From Pseudomonadota bacterium (lineage in GTDB: Bacteria > Pseudomonadota > Gammaproteobacteria > Acidiferrobacterales > Acidiferrobacteraceae), in NCBI GenBank assembly GCA_021777535.1, contig JAJYDN010000008.1, positions 28,846 to 78,116 on the forward strand: 49,271 bases of DNA, given 5' to 3'. The notes beneath the pieces are model-generated. The model did no database searches, had not been told where the DNA came from, and was given only the letters and a program-made list of their open reading frames with translations. Positions 18,296 to 25,761 of this stretch are shown here, one piece after another. Within the stretch, counting starts at the first letter, position 1. Every line of letters starts with the position of its first letter. A program made the position numbers and the translations under genes.

Positions 18296-19621
18296 TCAGT
18301 GTTTTTCAGCGAGATTGCCGGCGACGAGTTCGAGCAGGCTGTGCGCCGTCTTGTCCCAATGAAAATAGGCCTGCCCGTCATCGAATGTCAGCCGGCAATT
18401 GGAGCAGCTCGACACGAGAAGATCTGCACCTGTGTCCTCGACCTGCTGCATCTTCAGATGGAACACGCGGTGTCTCAGGGCGTCGGCGCGGTGGATCGAC
18501 ACCACGCCGCCGCCGCCACCGCAGCACCAGTTGAGAGACGGGTTCGCGTTCATTTCGCGCAAATCGGCACCAAGCGCCCTGAACACCACGCGCGGCGCCT
18601 CGACCACACCGCCACGCCGGGCGATCTGGCAGGGATCATGAAAGGTCATGGACCGCGAATCGGTTTTCAGCTTCAGGCGGCCTGCGCCAATCTCTTCGGC
18701 GAGAAACTCGGAGATATGGAGCGCCCGGAACGGCAGGGGTTTCCCGTAGATATTGGCACCTGCCCAGCGGAAGGCCTGATAGGCATGCCCGCATTCGGGG
18801 AGGATTACGGTATTCGCGCGGATGGCAACCGCCGCGTTGACAAGCCGCATGGTCGCGTCTTTCTGCCCCTTGCGGTCGCCTGCCAGCATGCCGAAATTCG
18901 TCGCCTCATAGCCATCGCTGCGGAATGTCCACGACGCGCCTATGTGTTTCATGACCCGGGCGAGGGCTACGATCGATTGCGGATATTTCATGACCTCGAT
19001 CGACGACACCGTCACCAGCACGTCGGCCTGCTCGCGATCGAGCGGAATCTCGACGGCATTCTCGTCTGCAAGCCACGCAAGCCGCTCCTTCAGGACCTGC
19101 CTCGTGGCGCCGAGCGGACTGCCCTCGCGCTCGGCGCGGTCGGTAGCCTCCCACAGGTCATGCGGCACGAGGCCGGCCGCCTGCATGCCGTGACGGGCCG
19201 CCAGCACGAGAAACGGTATGTCGATACCCATCGGACAGACGAGCGTGCAGCGGCCGCACATCGTGCAGCTATCGTAGATGAGCTCCTGCCAGCGCTCGAG
19301 CTCACCGGTCGTCACCGCTTTCTTCAGGCCGAAGAGCCGGTAGAACGGCGAGAAAGGACCCATAAGCCGCTTGTAAGCCTGCTTGAACGGCTCGATCTTC
19401 CAGATCGGCGTGTACTTAGGGTCCCCCGTCTGCACGTAGTAGTGACAAGCCTCGGCGCACTGCCCGCAGTGGACGCAGGCCTCCAGATACAAAGCTGCGG
19501 TGGCACCAAAATCTGCAAGGAATGATTCGAGGGCTCGCGACAGGCGCTCGGGATCGGATACCGTTCCCTGCTTGTCGGCAGCCGGCAAAGGCCGGCTTGC
19601 ATCAATCGTGGTCGCACTCAT
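18296..19621 (-). CDS. isp2: Isp2, HdrD-like iron-sulfur protein of the hydrogenase operon
   Basis: A 441-residue soluble protein resembling heterodisulfide reductase subunit D. Two [4Fe-4S] ferredoxin motifs lie near the N-terminus (Cys49/52/55/59 in CVHCGQCAEAC; Cys119/122/125/129 in CTMCGRCTLVCP). The C-terminal half has one complete CCG motif (C-x34-CC-x38-CxxC, in DPCQIAR, NWCCGGGG and SSCSNC) and one reduced version (PECGHAYQAFRW). By analogy with Thiocapsa Isp2 it relays electrons between the hydrogenase/Isp1 and another acceptor. ATG at 19621 overlaps the isp1 stop (ATGA); the longer reading lies over isp1. Confidence 0.9.
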   Translation of the reverse strand: MSATTIDASRPLPAADKQGTVSDPERLSRALESFLADFGATAALYLEACVHCGQCAEACHYYVQTGDPKYTPIWKIEPFKQAYKRLMGPFSPFYRLFGLKKAVTTGELERWQELIYDSCTMCGRCTLVCPMGIDIPFLVLAARHGMQAAGLVPHDLWEATDRAEREGSPLGATRQVLKERLAWLADENAVEIPLDREQADVLVTVSSIEVMKYPQSIVALARVMKHIGASWTFRSDGYEATNFGMLAGDRKGQKDATMRLVNAAVAIRANTVILPECGHAYQAFRWAGANIYGKPLPFRALHISEFLAEEIGAGRLKLKTDSRSMTFHDPCQIARRGGVVEAPRVVFRALGADLREMNANPSLNWCCGGGGGVVSIHRADALRHRVFHLKMQQVEDTGADLLVSSCSNCRLTFDDGQAYFHWDKTAHSLLELVAGNLAEKH

Positions 19622-20280
19622 ATGGCCGCCCCCCGCCGCCCATAGACGGCCCCCGTCTTCCCGCGCGAAAAGGCAAAGAGAATCACATGCATGAGTTTGC
19701 CAAACGGCAACCACGCAAAGAGGATGTCCCCGGACAGGATGTGCAGGCCCAGCACCATCTGGTAGCTGTCACCGATGTTGTAATAGGCCATAAGCCCCGT
19801 GATGAGCGGCACGAATGCGATGAACCAGCTGAAGTAATCATCGAAATTCGACAGCTTCCGCAGGACCGGGGATGTCAGGCGGTGGCCAAGGAGGGCGAGC
19901 AACGACGCGGCGGCGATACCCGCCGCAAAGGCGATGGCGCCACCCGGGAGACCCGGCCACCGCAGGCCGGTAAGATTGCGGATGAGCAGAATGTGCGGCA
20001 GGTAACCGAGGATCGCGACCGCATAGCCGAGATGAAAGAGGTAGCTCACGATGTCCCAGTGAAGGACCCGCTCCCGGAATTCCGCCTGCGGCCACGACCG
20101 CGAGAAAATGACGCGCAGGCCGCTCACCCATCCCGCTGTCTTGCGGCCTTCCGAATAATCCCGCGACCGGCGCAAGGCCAGGATCCCCACAAGTCGCCAC
20201 ACCATGCCGAAAATCAACATCGCCAGGGCCACCTCGAAGGCCGGGCCCCGGGCAAAAGTCAGCAAACTCGCTCCGCTCAT
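19618..20280 (-). CDS. isp1: Isp1, membrane cytochrome b subunit of the hydrogenase
   Basis: A 220-residue NarI-type cytochrome b with about five hydrophobic helices. Histidines at 74, 83, 180 and 198 (VLHWDIVSYLFH; MVLGLHILSGDILF; KLMHVI) are placed as two haem b ligand pairs in two helices. It should anchor HynSL to the membrane and pass electrons to quinone. ATG at 20280 has GAGGAA upstream and comes 10 bases after the hynS stop. The frame is open back to 20415 but lies over hynS there. Confidence 0.9.
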   Translation of the reverse strand: MSGASLLTFARGPAFEVALAMLIFGMVWRLVGILALRRSRDYSEGRKTAGWVSGLRVIFSRSWPQAEFRERVLHWDIVSYLFHLGYAVAILGYLPHILLIRNLTGLRWPGLPGGAIAFAAGIAAASLLALLGHRLTSPVLRKLSNFDDYFSWFIAFVPLITGLMAYYNIGDSYQMVLGLHILSGDILFAWLPFGKLMHVILFAFSRGKTGAVYGRRGAAI

Positions 20281-20290
20281 GACGGATTCC

Positions 20291-21397
20291 TCACGATTTG
20301 GGGGTCTTTTGGTTGGTATCGCCGCCGGCATCCGGCTTGTGGGTACGGTCCTGCCGGACCCGGGCGGCCACCGCAGCGCCGAGGCCTGCCACCACGCCTG
20401 CCGCTGCGGCAGCACCCATCACGCCCGCGCGGGACCAGTGTCCCGTCGGCACCGACAACGGCCGGTAGAAGCCACCCTTGTCCCAGAAATCCGGCTCCGA
20501 ACAGCCAAGGCAGGGGTGACCCGACTCGATCGGGTAGCTCGTACCGCCGTTCCATTTCATTGTCGGGCAGGCGTTGTGCGTGACCGGCCCCTTGCAGCCG
20601 AGCTCGTACAGGCACCACCCCTGGCGCGCCCCTTCATCATCGAAGGTCTTCGCAAACATTCCGCGATCGTAAAACGGACGGCGATAGCAACGGTCGTGAA
20701 TGCTGTTTCCGTAGAAGCTCATCGGCCTGTGCAGACGGTCAAGAGCGGGCAGGCCGAAGGTCGTGTAATAGATGATGACACCGGTTATGACTTCTGCGAT
20801 CGGCGGGCACCCGGAGACATTGATGATCGGGCGATCCCGCACGATCTCCGATACGGGCACGGCGCCTGTCGGATTGGGCGCTGCATAGGGCAATCCGCCA
20901 AACGACGCACAGGTACCAACCGCCACGACCGCCGCTGCCCCGCTCGCCGCGTGCCTCAAATCGCTCACGGCGCTGCGGCCTGCCACCGTGCAGTAAGCGC
21001 CGTTTTCCGCCAACGGCACGGCCCCATCCACGATGAGGACATACTTGCCCCACGCCTTCTTCATTGCGCTGTCCTTGGCCTCCTCGGCCGCCTCTCCCGC
21101 CGCCGCCTGGAGGGTGTCGTTGAAGGCAAGCGAAATGTCATTGAAGATCAGGCTGGCAATGCCCGGCGAGAACGACCGTGTGAGGCTTTCAAGGCATCCC
21201 GTGCACTCCTGATAGGAGAGATAGATGACGGTCGGACGCGGCTTGGAGGCCAGAACCTGCGTTATCCGGGCGGCCTCCGCTGGCGACAACGCGAGCGCCG
21301 AAGTCACCGCTGCGCACACTTGAAGGAATGCCCGGCGCGTGAGTCCGCGCCGCTCCAAAACATCCAGTACGGTTTCGTCCCCGGTTTCCTCTTTCAC
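20291..21397 (-). CDS. hynS: [NiFe] hydrogenase small subunit with Tat signal (Isp-type)
   Basis: Carries the three Fe-S clusters. Of 368 residues, the first 43 are a Tat signal (LTRRAFLQ at 19-26). Proximal cluster ligands are Cys65, Cys68, Cys163 and Cys197. Medial ligands are Cys277, Cys296 and Cys299, with Pro289 consistent with [3Fe-4S]. Distal ligands are His234, Cys237, Cys262 and Cys268. A hydrophobic stretch at about 324-346 is the membrane anchor. Cys65-T-G-Cys68 lacks the second of the two adjacent cysteines of oxygen-tolerant group 1d enzymes, yet Cys136 (GAYCTV) lies where E. coli Hyd-1 has its other extra cysteine. The GTG start at 21397 overlaps the upstream stop (GTGA) and has AGGAGG. 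Confidence 0.95.
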   Translation of the reverse strand: MKEETGDETVLDVLERRGLTRRAFLQVCAAVTSALALSPAEAARITQVLASKPRPTVIYLSYQECTGCLESLTRSFSPGIASLIFNDISLAFNDTLQAAAGEAAEEAKDSAMKKAWGKYVLIVDGAVPLAENGAYCTVAGRSAVSDLRHAASGAAAVVAVGTCASFGGLPYAAPNPTGAVPVSEIVRDRPIINVSGCPPIAEVITGVIIYYTTFGLPALDRLHRPMSFYGNSIHDRCYRRPFYDRGMFAKTFDDEGARQGWCLYELGCKGPVTHNACPTMKWNGGTSYPIESGHPCLGCSEPDFWDKGGFYRPLSVPTGHWSRAGVMGAAAAAGVVAGLGAAVAARVRQDRTHKPDAGGDTNQKTPKS

Positions 21398-21807
21398 GCG
21401 TCCTCCTCAGCCCTGTCCGCACACAGCCTCTGCACGCTTCGCCCGATGTCCGCCGCGCTTGCGCGCACGATCTCGGGAATGTCGGTGATTTCTATCTGCT
21501 CGCCGCGCATGGAACCGTCTGGGTCTTCATGCCGCACGCGCCACACACCGGCATAGCGGGTCTCCTCGACGCGCGTGTACAGAAGGGAACGGATCTCAAT
21601 GGCCACTTCGCCCGTCCCCAGCTGTTCGTCCAAGCGTTGCGTGTCGTCTTCGGAAAGCGGCATGGCGCTCAGGTCGATTACATGCGGTTGCCCGTCCTGC
21701 GCATACCGCGAGAGCGCCGCGGCGATTTCACGCATCAGGGCGTCGGCAACAACGCTCGGGGGAGCGGGTGCGGGATGGATGGGAATGACTCTGTCAGGCC
21801 TGCTCAT
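21394..21807 (-). CDS. HupH/HyaF-like hydrogenase assembly protein
   Basis: A 137-residue cytoplasmic protein. EIRSLLYTRVEETRYAGVW followed by IEITDIPEIV resembles the C-terminal domain of HupH/HoxQ/HyaF, proteins needed for small-subunit maturation in uptake hydrogenases. It is about half the length of full HupH (about 280), which suggests a single-domain version. It overlaps the protease gene by 14 bases and hynS by 4 bases, so it is firmly in the operon. Function is inferred from domain resemblance and position. Confidence 0.75.
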   Translation of the reverse strand: MSRPDRVIPIHPAPAPPSVVADALMREIAAALSRYAQDGQPHVIDLSAMPLSEDDTQRLDEQLGTGEVAIEIRSLLYTRVEETRYAGVWRVRHEDPDGSMRGEQIEITDIPEIVRASAADIGRSVQRLCADRAEEDA

Positions 21808-22318
21808 CGCGCCACTCCTTTAGCACCTGGCCTACGGCGGCCGCTACATGAGGCAGCGCCGCCTGGACGGGCCCGCTCAGCATGGTGCCCCAGGCGACCC
21901 CTTCGGGCTGCACGCCTATGAGCGCGCGCCGCGGCGGCAGGCATTCACGCAAACGCGCCATATCGAGCACTTCGGAAAGACTGACTTCATGCACGCTGCC
22001 GGCCTGCGGCCGCGCAAGCAGGCGATCCATCTCGGAACCCTTGAAAACATGTACCGCGCCGGGCTCGCCATCGAGGACCACGGCATCGAGGACGATGAGC
22101 GATGTTGCGGTTTCAACCGCGCCAAGGAGGGTAAAGCTCGCGGTCCCGCCGTCGACGAATTCCGCCATCTGCGAAAACCGCGGATCCCCCTGGAGCCACT
22201 CAAGGGCGCGCACACCAACCCCATCATCCCGCTGAAGAATGTTACCAAGCCCAAGGATCACCACACGATCCGTCGTCGGCGGGACTTCCTGATCTTCTTC
22301 CGTTACGTCGCTCCCCAT
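21794..22318 (-). CDS. hynD: Hydrogenase maturation endopeptidase
   Basis: Cuts the C-terminal tail of the large subunit after nickel insertion. The 174 residues include ILGLGNILQRDDGVGVRALE, the nickel-sensing Asp/Glu loop of the HyaD/HybD/HycI family, then LIVLDAVVLDG and a histidine in SVHEVSL that fits the third metal ligand. First gene of the hydrogenase run; the leader before it holds palindromes. Start ATG at 22318 has GGAG about 6 bases upstream. Confidence 0.93.
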   Translation of the reverse strand: MGSDVTEEDQEVPPTTDRVVILGLGNILQRDDGVGVRALEWLQGDPRFSQMAEFVDGGTASFTLLGAVETATSLIVLDAVVLDGEPGAVHVFKGSEMDRLLARPQAGSVHEVSLSEVLDMARLRECLPPRRALIGVQPEGVAWGTMLSGPVQAALPHVAAAVGQVLKEWRDEQA

Positions 22319-22388
22319 GACCAGCTCCTGCCTTGTCTCGGATATGAAACGCCGAGGGCCGATCGACCGCGAACGGTTATTCTTCTTT

Positions 22389-22478
22389 GATCAAAACTCC
22401 ACTCCAGAAACTTTTGATCTCCCATATACACATAAATATTATGTGGCCATTCATCCACAGGCGTATGCCTTTTGTCAA
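22389..22478 (-). promoter_or_regulatory. Hydrogenase operon leader: -35 box and two palindromes
   Basis: An AT-rich patch in GC-rich DNA, 70-160 bases before hynD. On the minus strand a perfect TTGACA (22473-22478) is followed at 17 bases by a weak -10 (GATGAA, 22450-22455). At 22429-22445 a perfect palindrome has arms CACATAA and TTATGTG around 3 bases, near the expected transcription start; it also contains TAATAT as an alternative -10. At 22389-22419 arms GATCAAAACT and ACTTTTGATC (one mismatch) are centred two helical turns apart. These look like operators for a dimeric regulator. A loose sigma-54-like TGGCA-N8-TGC further upstream (22552-22567) is less convincing. Confidence 0.5.
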
Positions 22479-22604
22479 TTTTCCATGCCCGCCCCATCCG
22501 TAACCACGGACCCGGCGCCCCCCAGGACCGCTGCCTGCCGCGTGGCCACACGGCATGCGTTTTGCCATTCCCCATCATGGAAAACCGAATAGTCACCGTC
22601 CCCT

Positions 22605-24941
22605 TCAGGACACGGCGGCGCCGCCAAGAAGAAGCACCTTGAACTCGTCGACCACGATGCACCACAACGCAGTCGAGCCGAGAAGGGCCAGCACGAGCGA
22701 TGGCCCCACCGGCGCCATCAGCACGCCGCCAATGGCGAGGCCGCTCACGATCAAAACATCGGCAGCCGAACTCCCCATGAGCCACAGACTCGCCCGTGAC
22801 CGCCAGAAATGGTGCCGCTCACGCACCACGTATACGGTCCCCTGTCCCGTGAACACGAGTACCAGAAACATGAAGGTCTGCAGTTGAGGCAGCGGCAGAG
22901 CAAAGAAGTCGCGTGCCACATAGAATGCGGCGAAGGAAAACACGAGCATCAGCACGGCGAGGACCGCGCCGATCCGCACGAGGCTGGCCACATTCCACGC
23001 ATCCGGTCTCTGCGAAAATCCCACGCGGTCCGTGGCAAGTGACATCGTCGCGAAATCGTTGGCAAAGAGGAGCAACACTATCAGAAGCGGCGTCACCATG
23101 AAGACGCCGGACACCATCAGACCCACGCTCAGCAGCACGGCAACCTGCAATGTCTTGGTGATCTTGTTCAATATGTACGTCAGCATCCGCTGATAGATGC
23201 GCCGGCTCGTCTGAATCGCGTTGACGATATCGCCCAGTCCGGGATTCGTGAGAACAAGGCTCGCCGCCGCCTTGGCAACATCCGTCGCATTGGCGACCGC
23301 GATGCCGACCTCTGCTTGCTTCAGCGCCGGGGCATCGTTTACACCATCGCCTGTCATGCCCGTCACATGGCCGCGGCGCTGCAGCGCCTGAACCAGGCGA
23401 TATTTATCCTCCGGAAAAATGCCCGCATAGATGTCGTAATCGAGAGCCGCGCCATCCTCTGATTGGTGCAGCTTTTCCACCGGACAGGCGCGGTCCCCAA
23501 CACCAACCTCGGCCGCGATCGTACGCGCCGTCAATAGATTGTCGCCCGTCAGCATGACAGGGCGGACGCCAAGTGCGCGCAGCGCACCGATCAGGGTTTT
23601 CGAATCCGCGCGCGGCGGATCCTCGAAAGCCAGGAGACCCGCAAGATGCAGCGTGTCCGCAGGACCGGCTGCCACCGCAAGGACCCGGTAACCGGAGGCG
23701 GTGAACCGCTCGATATCCTGCGCGATATCCGGCTTCCCGGCCGTCAGTGCGGCGACCGGATCGGGCGCACCCTTTACCACGCGCAGACGGGCACCGTCCG
23801 TCCGCAGGAAGGCTTCTGCCCGCTTCGTTGCGGGGTCGAACGGAATAAACTGCTCACGCCCCTTTGGGGCGCGCTCGATCCCGCGTGCCGTGGCGGCCTC
23901 CAGAATGGCAAGGTCCAGTGGATCCTGCGTAGACTCGTCACTTGCGGCCACCGCCAGCCGCAACAGATGCTCTTCAGTCACCGGTGCATACGGCTGCGCT
24001 GCCCGCAAAATGAGCTGGTTTTGCGTTATGGTGCCCGTCTTGTCGCAGGCAAGCGTATCCATCGCGGCCGCCTCTTCGATCGCCGACAACCGGGTCACCA
24101 TGACGCCGTGGGCCGCCAGCTCAAGAGCCCCCAGGGCGGTCGCAAGCGTGAACGTCGCCGGCAACGCCACCGGCACCGAGGCCACGAGCAAGATGAGACC
24201 AAATGGCAGCATGTCGGCAAGGGGGATGCGCGTGCGCAGCGCATACACGAACAAGGCGGCGACAAGAATTCCATCCAGAGACACAAGGTAGGTAACGATG
24301 CGGAAGATCGTCTGCTCGAGATGACTTGCGGTGGCCGCCGTGCGCACGAGTTCGGCGGTCTTGCCAAAGTATGTATGACCGCCCGTGGCCACGACCAGCC
24401 CCGTGGCTTCGCCCCGCTTGACCTCGGCCCCCGCATAGGCGACCTGGTGGGCTGTAACGTCTACCGGCAGCGACTCGCCGGTAAGTGCCGACTGATCGAG
24501 CAGGATCTGGCCTGTAATGATCTGCATGTCGGCGGGCACGAGATCGCCCATGCGCACATGGATGACGTCTCGCGGCACCAGTCTTTGCGCTGCCACCATC
24601 CGCCAGTGGCCGTCGCGCAACACCCGGGCGCGCACGCTCAGCCGCTGGCGCAACAGCGCGAGCGCCCGATTGGCGCGATTCTCCTGCGCGAAACTCAAAA
24701 CACCGTTGAATACGAGCAGCGCGGCGATGACAAGTGCTTCGCCGGACCGGCCGAGCAGGATTTGAAGGGCAATGGTCGCCTCCAGCATCCAGGGGACGGG
24801 CGCCCAGAATTTGCGCAGCAGCAGGAGTAAACGGTGCGGACGCTCCTCGGCCACGACATTGGGCCCATAGCGCGCAAGCTGCTGCGCCGCTTCGGGCCCG
24901 GTTAAACCCTTTGGTTCTCCGGTAGACGGCGCTTGCGCCAC
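22605..24941 (-). CDS. Plasma-membrane proton-efflux P-type ATPase (P3A)
   Basis: A 778-residue pump that exports protons with ATP, as in fungi, plants and acidophilic prokaryotes. The phosphorylation motif is CDKTGTITQN (Asp300), the actuator loop LTGESLPV, and helix M4 has PVALPATF, the hallmark of PMA-type H+-ATPases. TGDGVNDAPALKQAEVGIAV and the following DIVNAIQTSRRIYQRM are also of that type. GTG at 24941 is preferred, with GGAG 7 bases upstream; the longer frame runs into the usp gene. It follows usp by 50 bases and is probably co-transcribed. It differs clearly from the calcium-like pump at 2202. A role in cytoplasmic pH balance is inferred. Confidence 0.92.
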   Translation of the reverse strand: MAQAPSTGEPKGLTGPEAAQQLARYGPNVVAEERPHRLLLLLRKFWAPVPWMLEATIALQILLGRSGEALVIAALLVFNGVLSFAQENRANRALALLRQRLSVRARVLRDGHWRMVAAQRLVPRDVIHVRMGDLVPADMQIITGQILLDQSALTGESLPVDVTAHQVAYAGAEVKRGEATGLVVATGGHTYFGKTAELVRTAATASHLEQTIFRIVTYLVSLDGILVAALFVYALRTRIPLADMLPFGLILLVASVPVALPATFTLATALGALELAAHGVMVTRLSAIEEAAAMDTLACDKTGTITQNQLILRAAQPYAPVTEEHLLRLAVAASDESTQDPLDLAILEAATARGIERAPKGREQFIPFDPATKRAEAFLRTDGARLRVVKGAPDPVAALTAGKPDIAQDIERFTASGYRVLAVAAGPADTLHLAGLLAFEDPPRADSKTLIGALRALGVRPVMLTGDNLLTARTIAAEVGVGDRACPVEKLHQSEDGAALDYDIYAGIFPEDKYRLVQALQRRGHVTGMTGDGVNDAPALKQAEVGIAVANATDVAKAAASLVLTNPGLGDIVNAIQTSRRIYQRMLTYILNKITKTLQVAVLLSVGLMVSGVFMVTPLLIVLLLFANDFATMSLATDRVGFSQRPDAWNVASLVRIGAVLAVLMLVFSFAAFYVARDFFALPLPQLQTFMFLVLVFTGQGTVYVVRERHHFWRSRASLWLMGSSAADVLIVSGLAIGGVLMAPVGPSLVLALLGSTALWCIVVDEFKVLLLGGAAVS

Positions 24942-24991
24942 GCGTTTACTCCGGTTTCCGCCACCCCGGCTGCCGCCCTCGCACCGGGCTT

Positions 24992-25435
24992 CTATTGCCC
25001 ATGGACGAGGAGCACCGGCATTGCGGCGGTTCGCAATATGCCCTCGGCGACACTGCCGAGCAGCAACCGCTCCACCCCGTGGCGGCCATGCGTACCGACG
25101 ACCAGTAGTTGCGCAGACCATGCGCGCGCCTCATCGGCGATCACATTGGCGACCCTCTTGCCGCTTTCACGCAACAGGCTTGGTTCCGCCTTGAGACCCG
25201 CTTCCCGCACTTTTGCCAAGCCATCATCCATCACGCGCTGGCCGGTTTTGACAAAAACTTCTTCGAGCTCGCCGTTGTCCGGCCAGCCTATGTCCGCCTG
25301 CATGATGGGTGTCTGATCGATGACGTGCACGAGCCGCAGCTCGGCCTTCTGGTCCTTTGCAAGGGCGATCGCTTCCTGAAGCGCCCGATCCGACGTGCTG
25401 CTCCCATCTATTGCCACCATAATGCGTGCGTACAT
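24992..25435 (-). CDS. Universal stress protein, UspA family
   Basis: A 147-residue cytoplasmic protein. ARIMVAIDGSSTSDRALQEA at the start and the ATP-binding GTHGRHGVERLLLGSVAEGIL near the end (G2xG9xG(S/T) type) are the family signature, so this is probably an ATP-binding Usp. ATG at 25435 has AGGGGA upstream and fits the usual start; the longer reading adds 16 unrelated residues. It directly precedes the proton ATPase. Confidence 0.92.
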   Translation of the reverse strand: MYARIMVAIDGSSTSDRALQEAIALAKDQKAELRLVHVIDQTPIMQADIGWPDNGELEEVFVKTGQRVMDDGLAKVREAGLKAEPSLLRESGKRVANVIADEARAWSAQLLVVGTHGRHGVERLLLGSVAEGILRTAAMPVLLVHGQ

Positions 25436-25761
25436 GGTCGTTCCCCTTTTGTTTTCTTTCGACGCAACTCTTCTATCCAGCATAGAGCGAAATGGCGCAT
25501 TGGCAACCAGTCCGCGCGGATTCGCCTGCCCCGCAGCAGGACCGGGGCGTTACGCCTCCGGCGCACCTGCGGCACCCCTCCATTTCATCAGAATTCCCGA
25601 AAGAAAACCGATGAGAACGTCATAGACAGAGAACGCCGATCGGCGGATGATAGGCTCTTTGCGCAACGTGAAAATACCCGCCTCGTCCACCCCGGAACGC
25701 TATCACGGTTACCTGTACACACAAGGCGACCATGGGCGGATCGCTGCCCTGCCTCCGATCC
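25436..25761. promoter_or_regulatory. Gap between pelG and usp: usp promoter and end of pel operon
   Basis: On the minus strand TTGCCA (25501-25506) and TATGCT (25479-25484) with 16 bases between make a fair sigma-70 promoter for usp and the proton ATPase. At 25738-25761, right after the pelG stop, GGATCG and CGATCC can pair around 12 bases, but no T-run follows, so it is only a weak terminator candidate. No credible gene was seen in between. Confidence 0.4.

Noticed and set aside
22552-22567. Sigma-54 promoter for the hydrogenase operon
   Set aside because: The GG-N10-GC spacing is right, but the -12 part is poor and it lies about 240 bases before hynD; the AT-rich leader is a better candidate.
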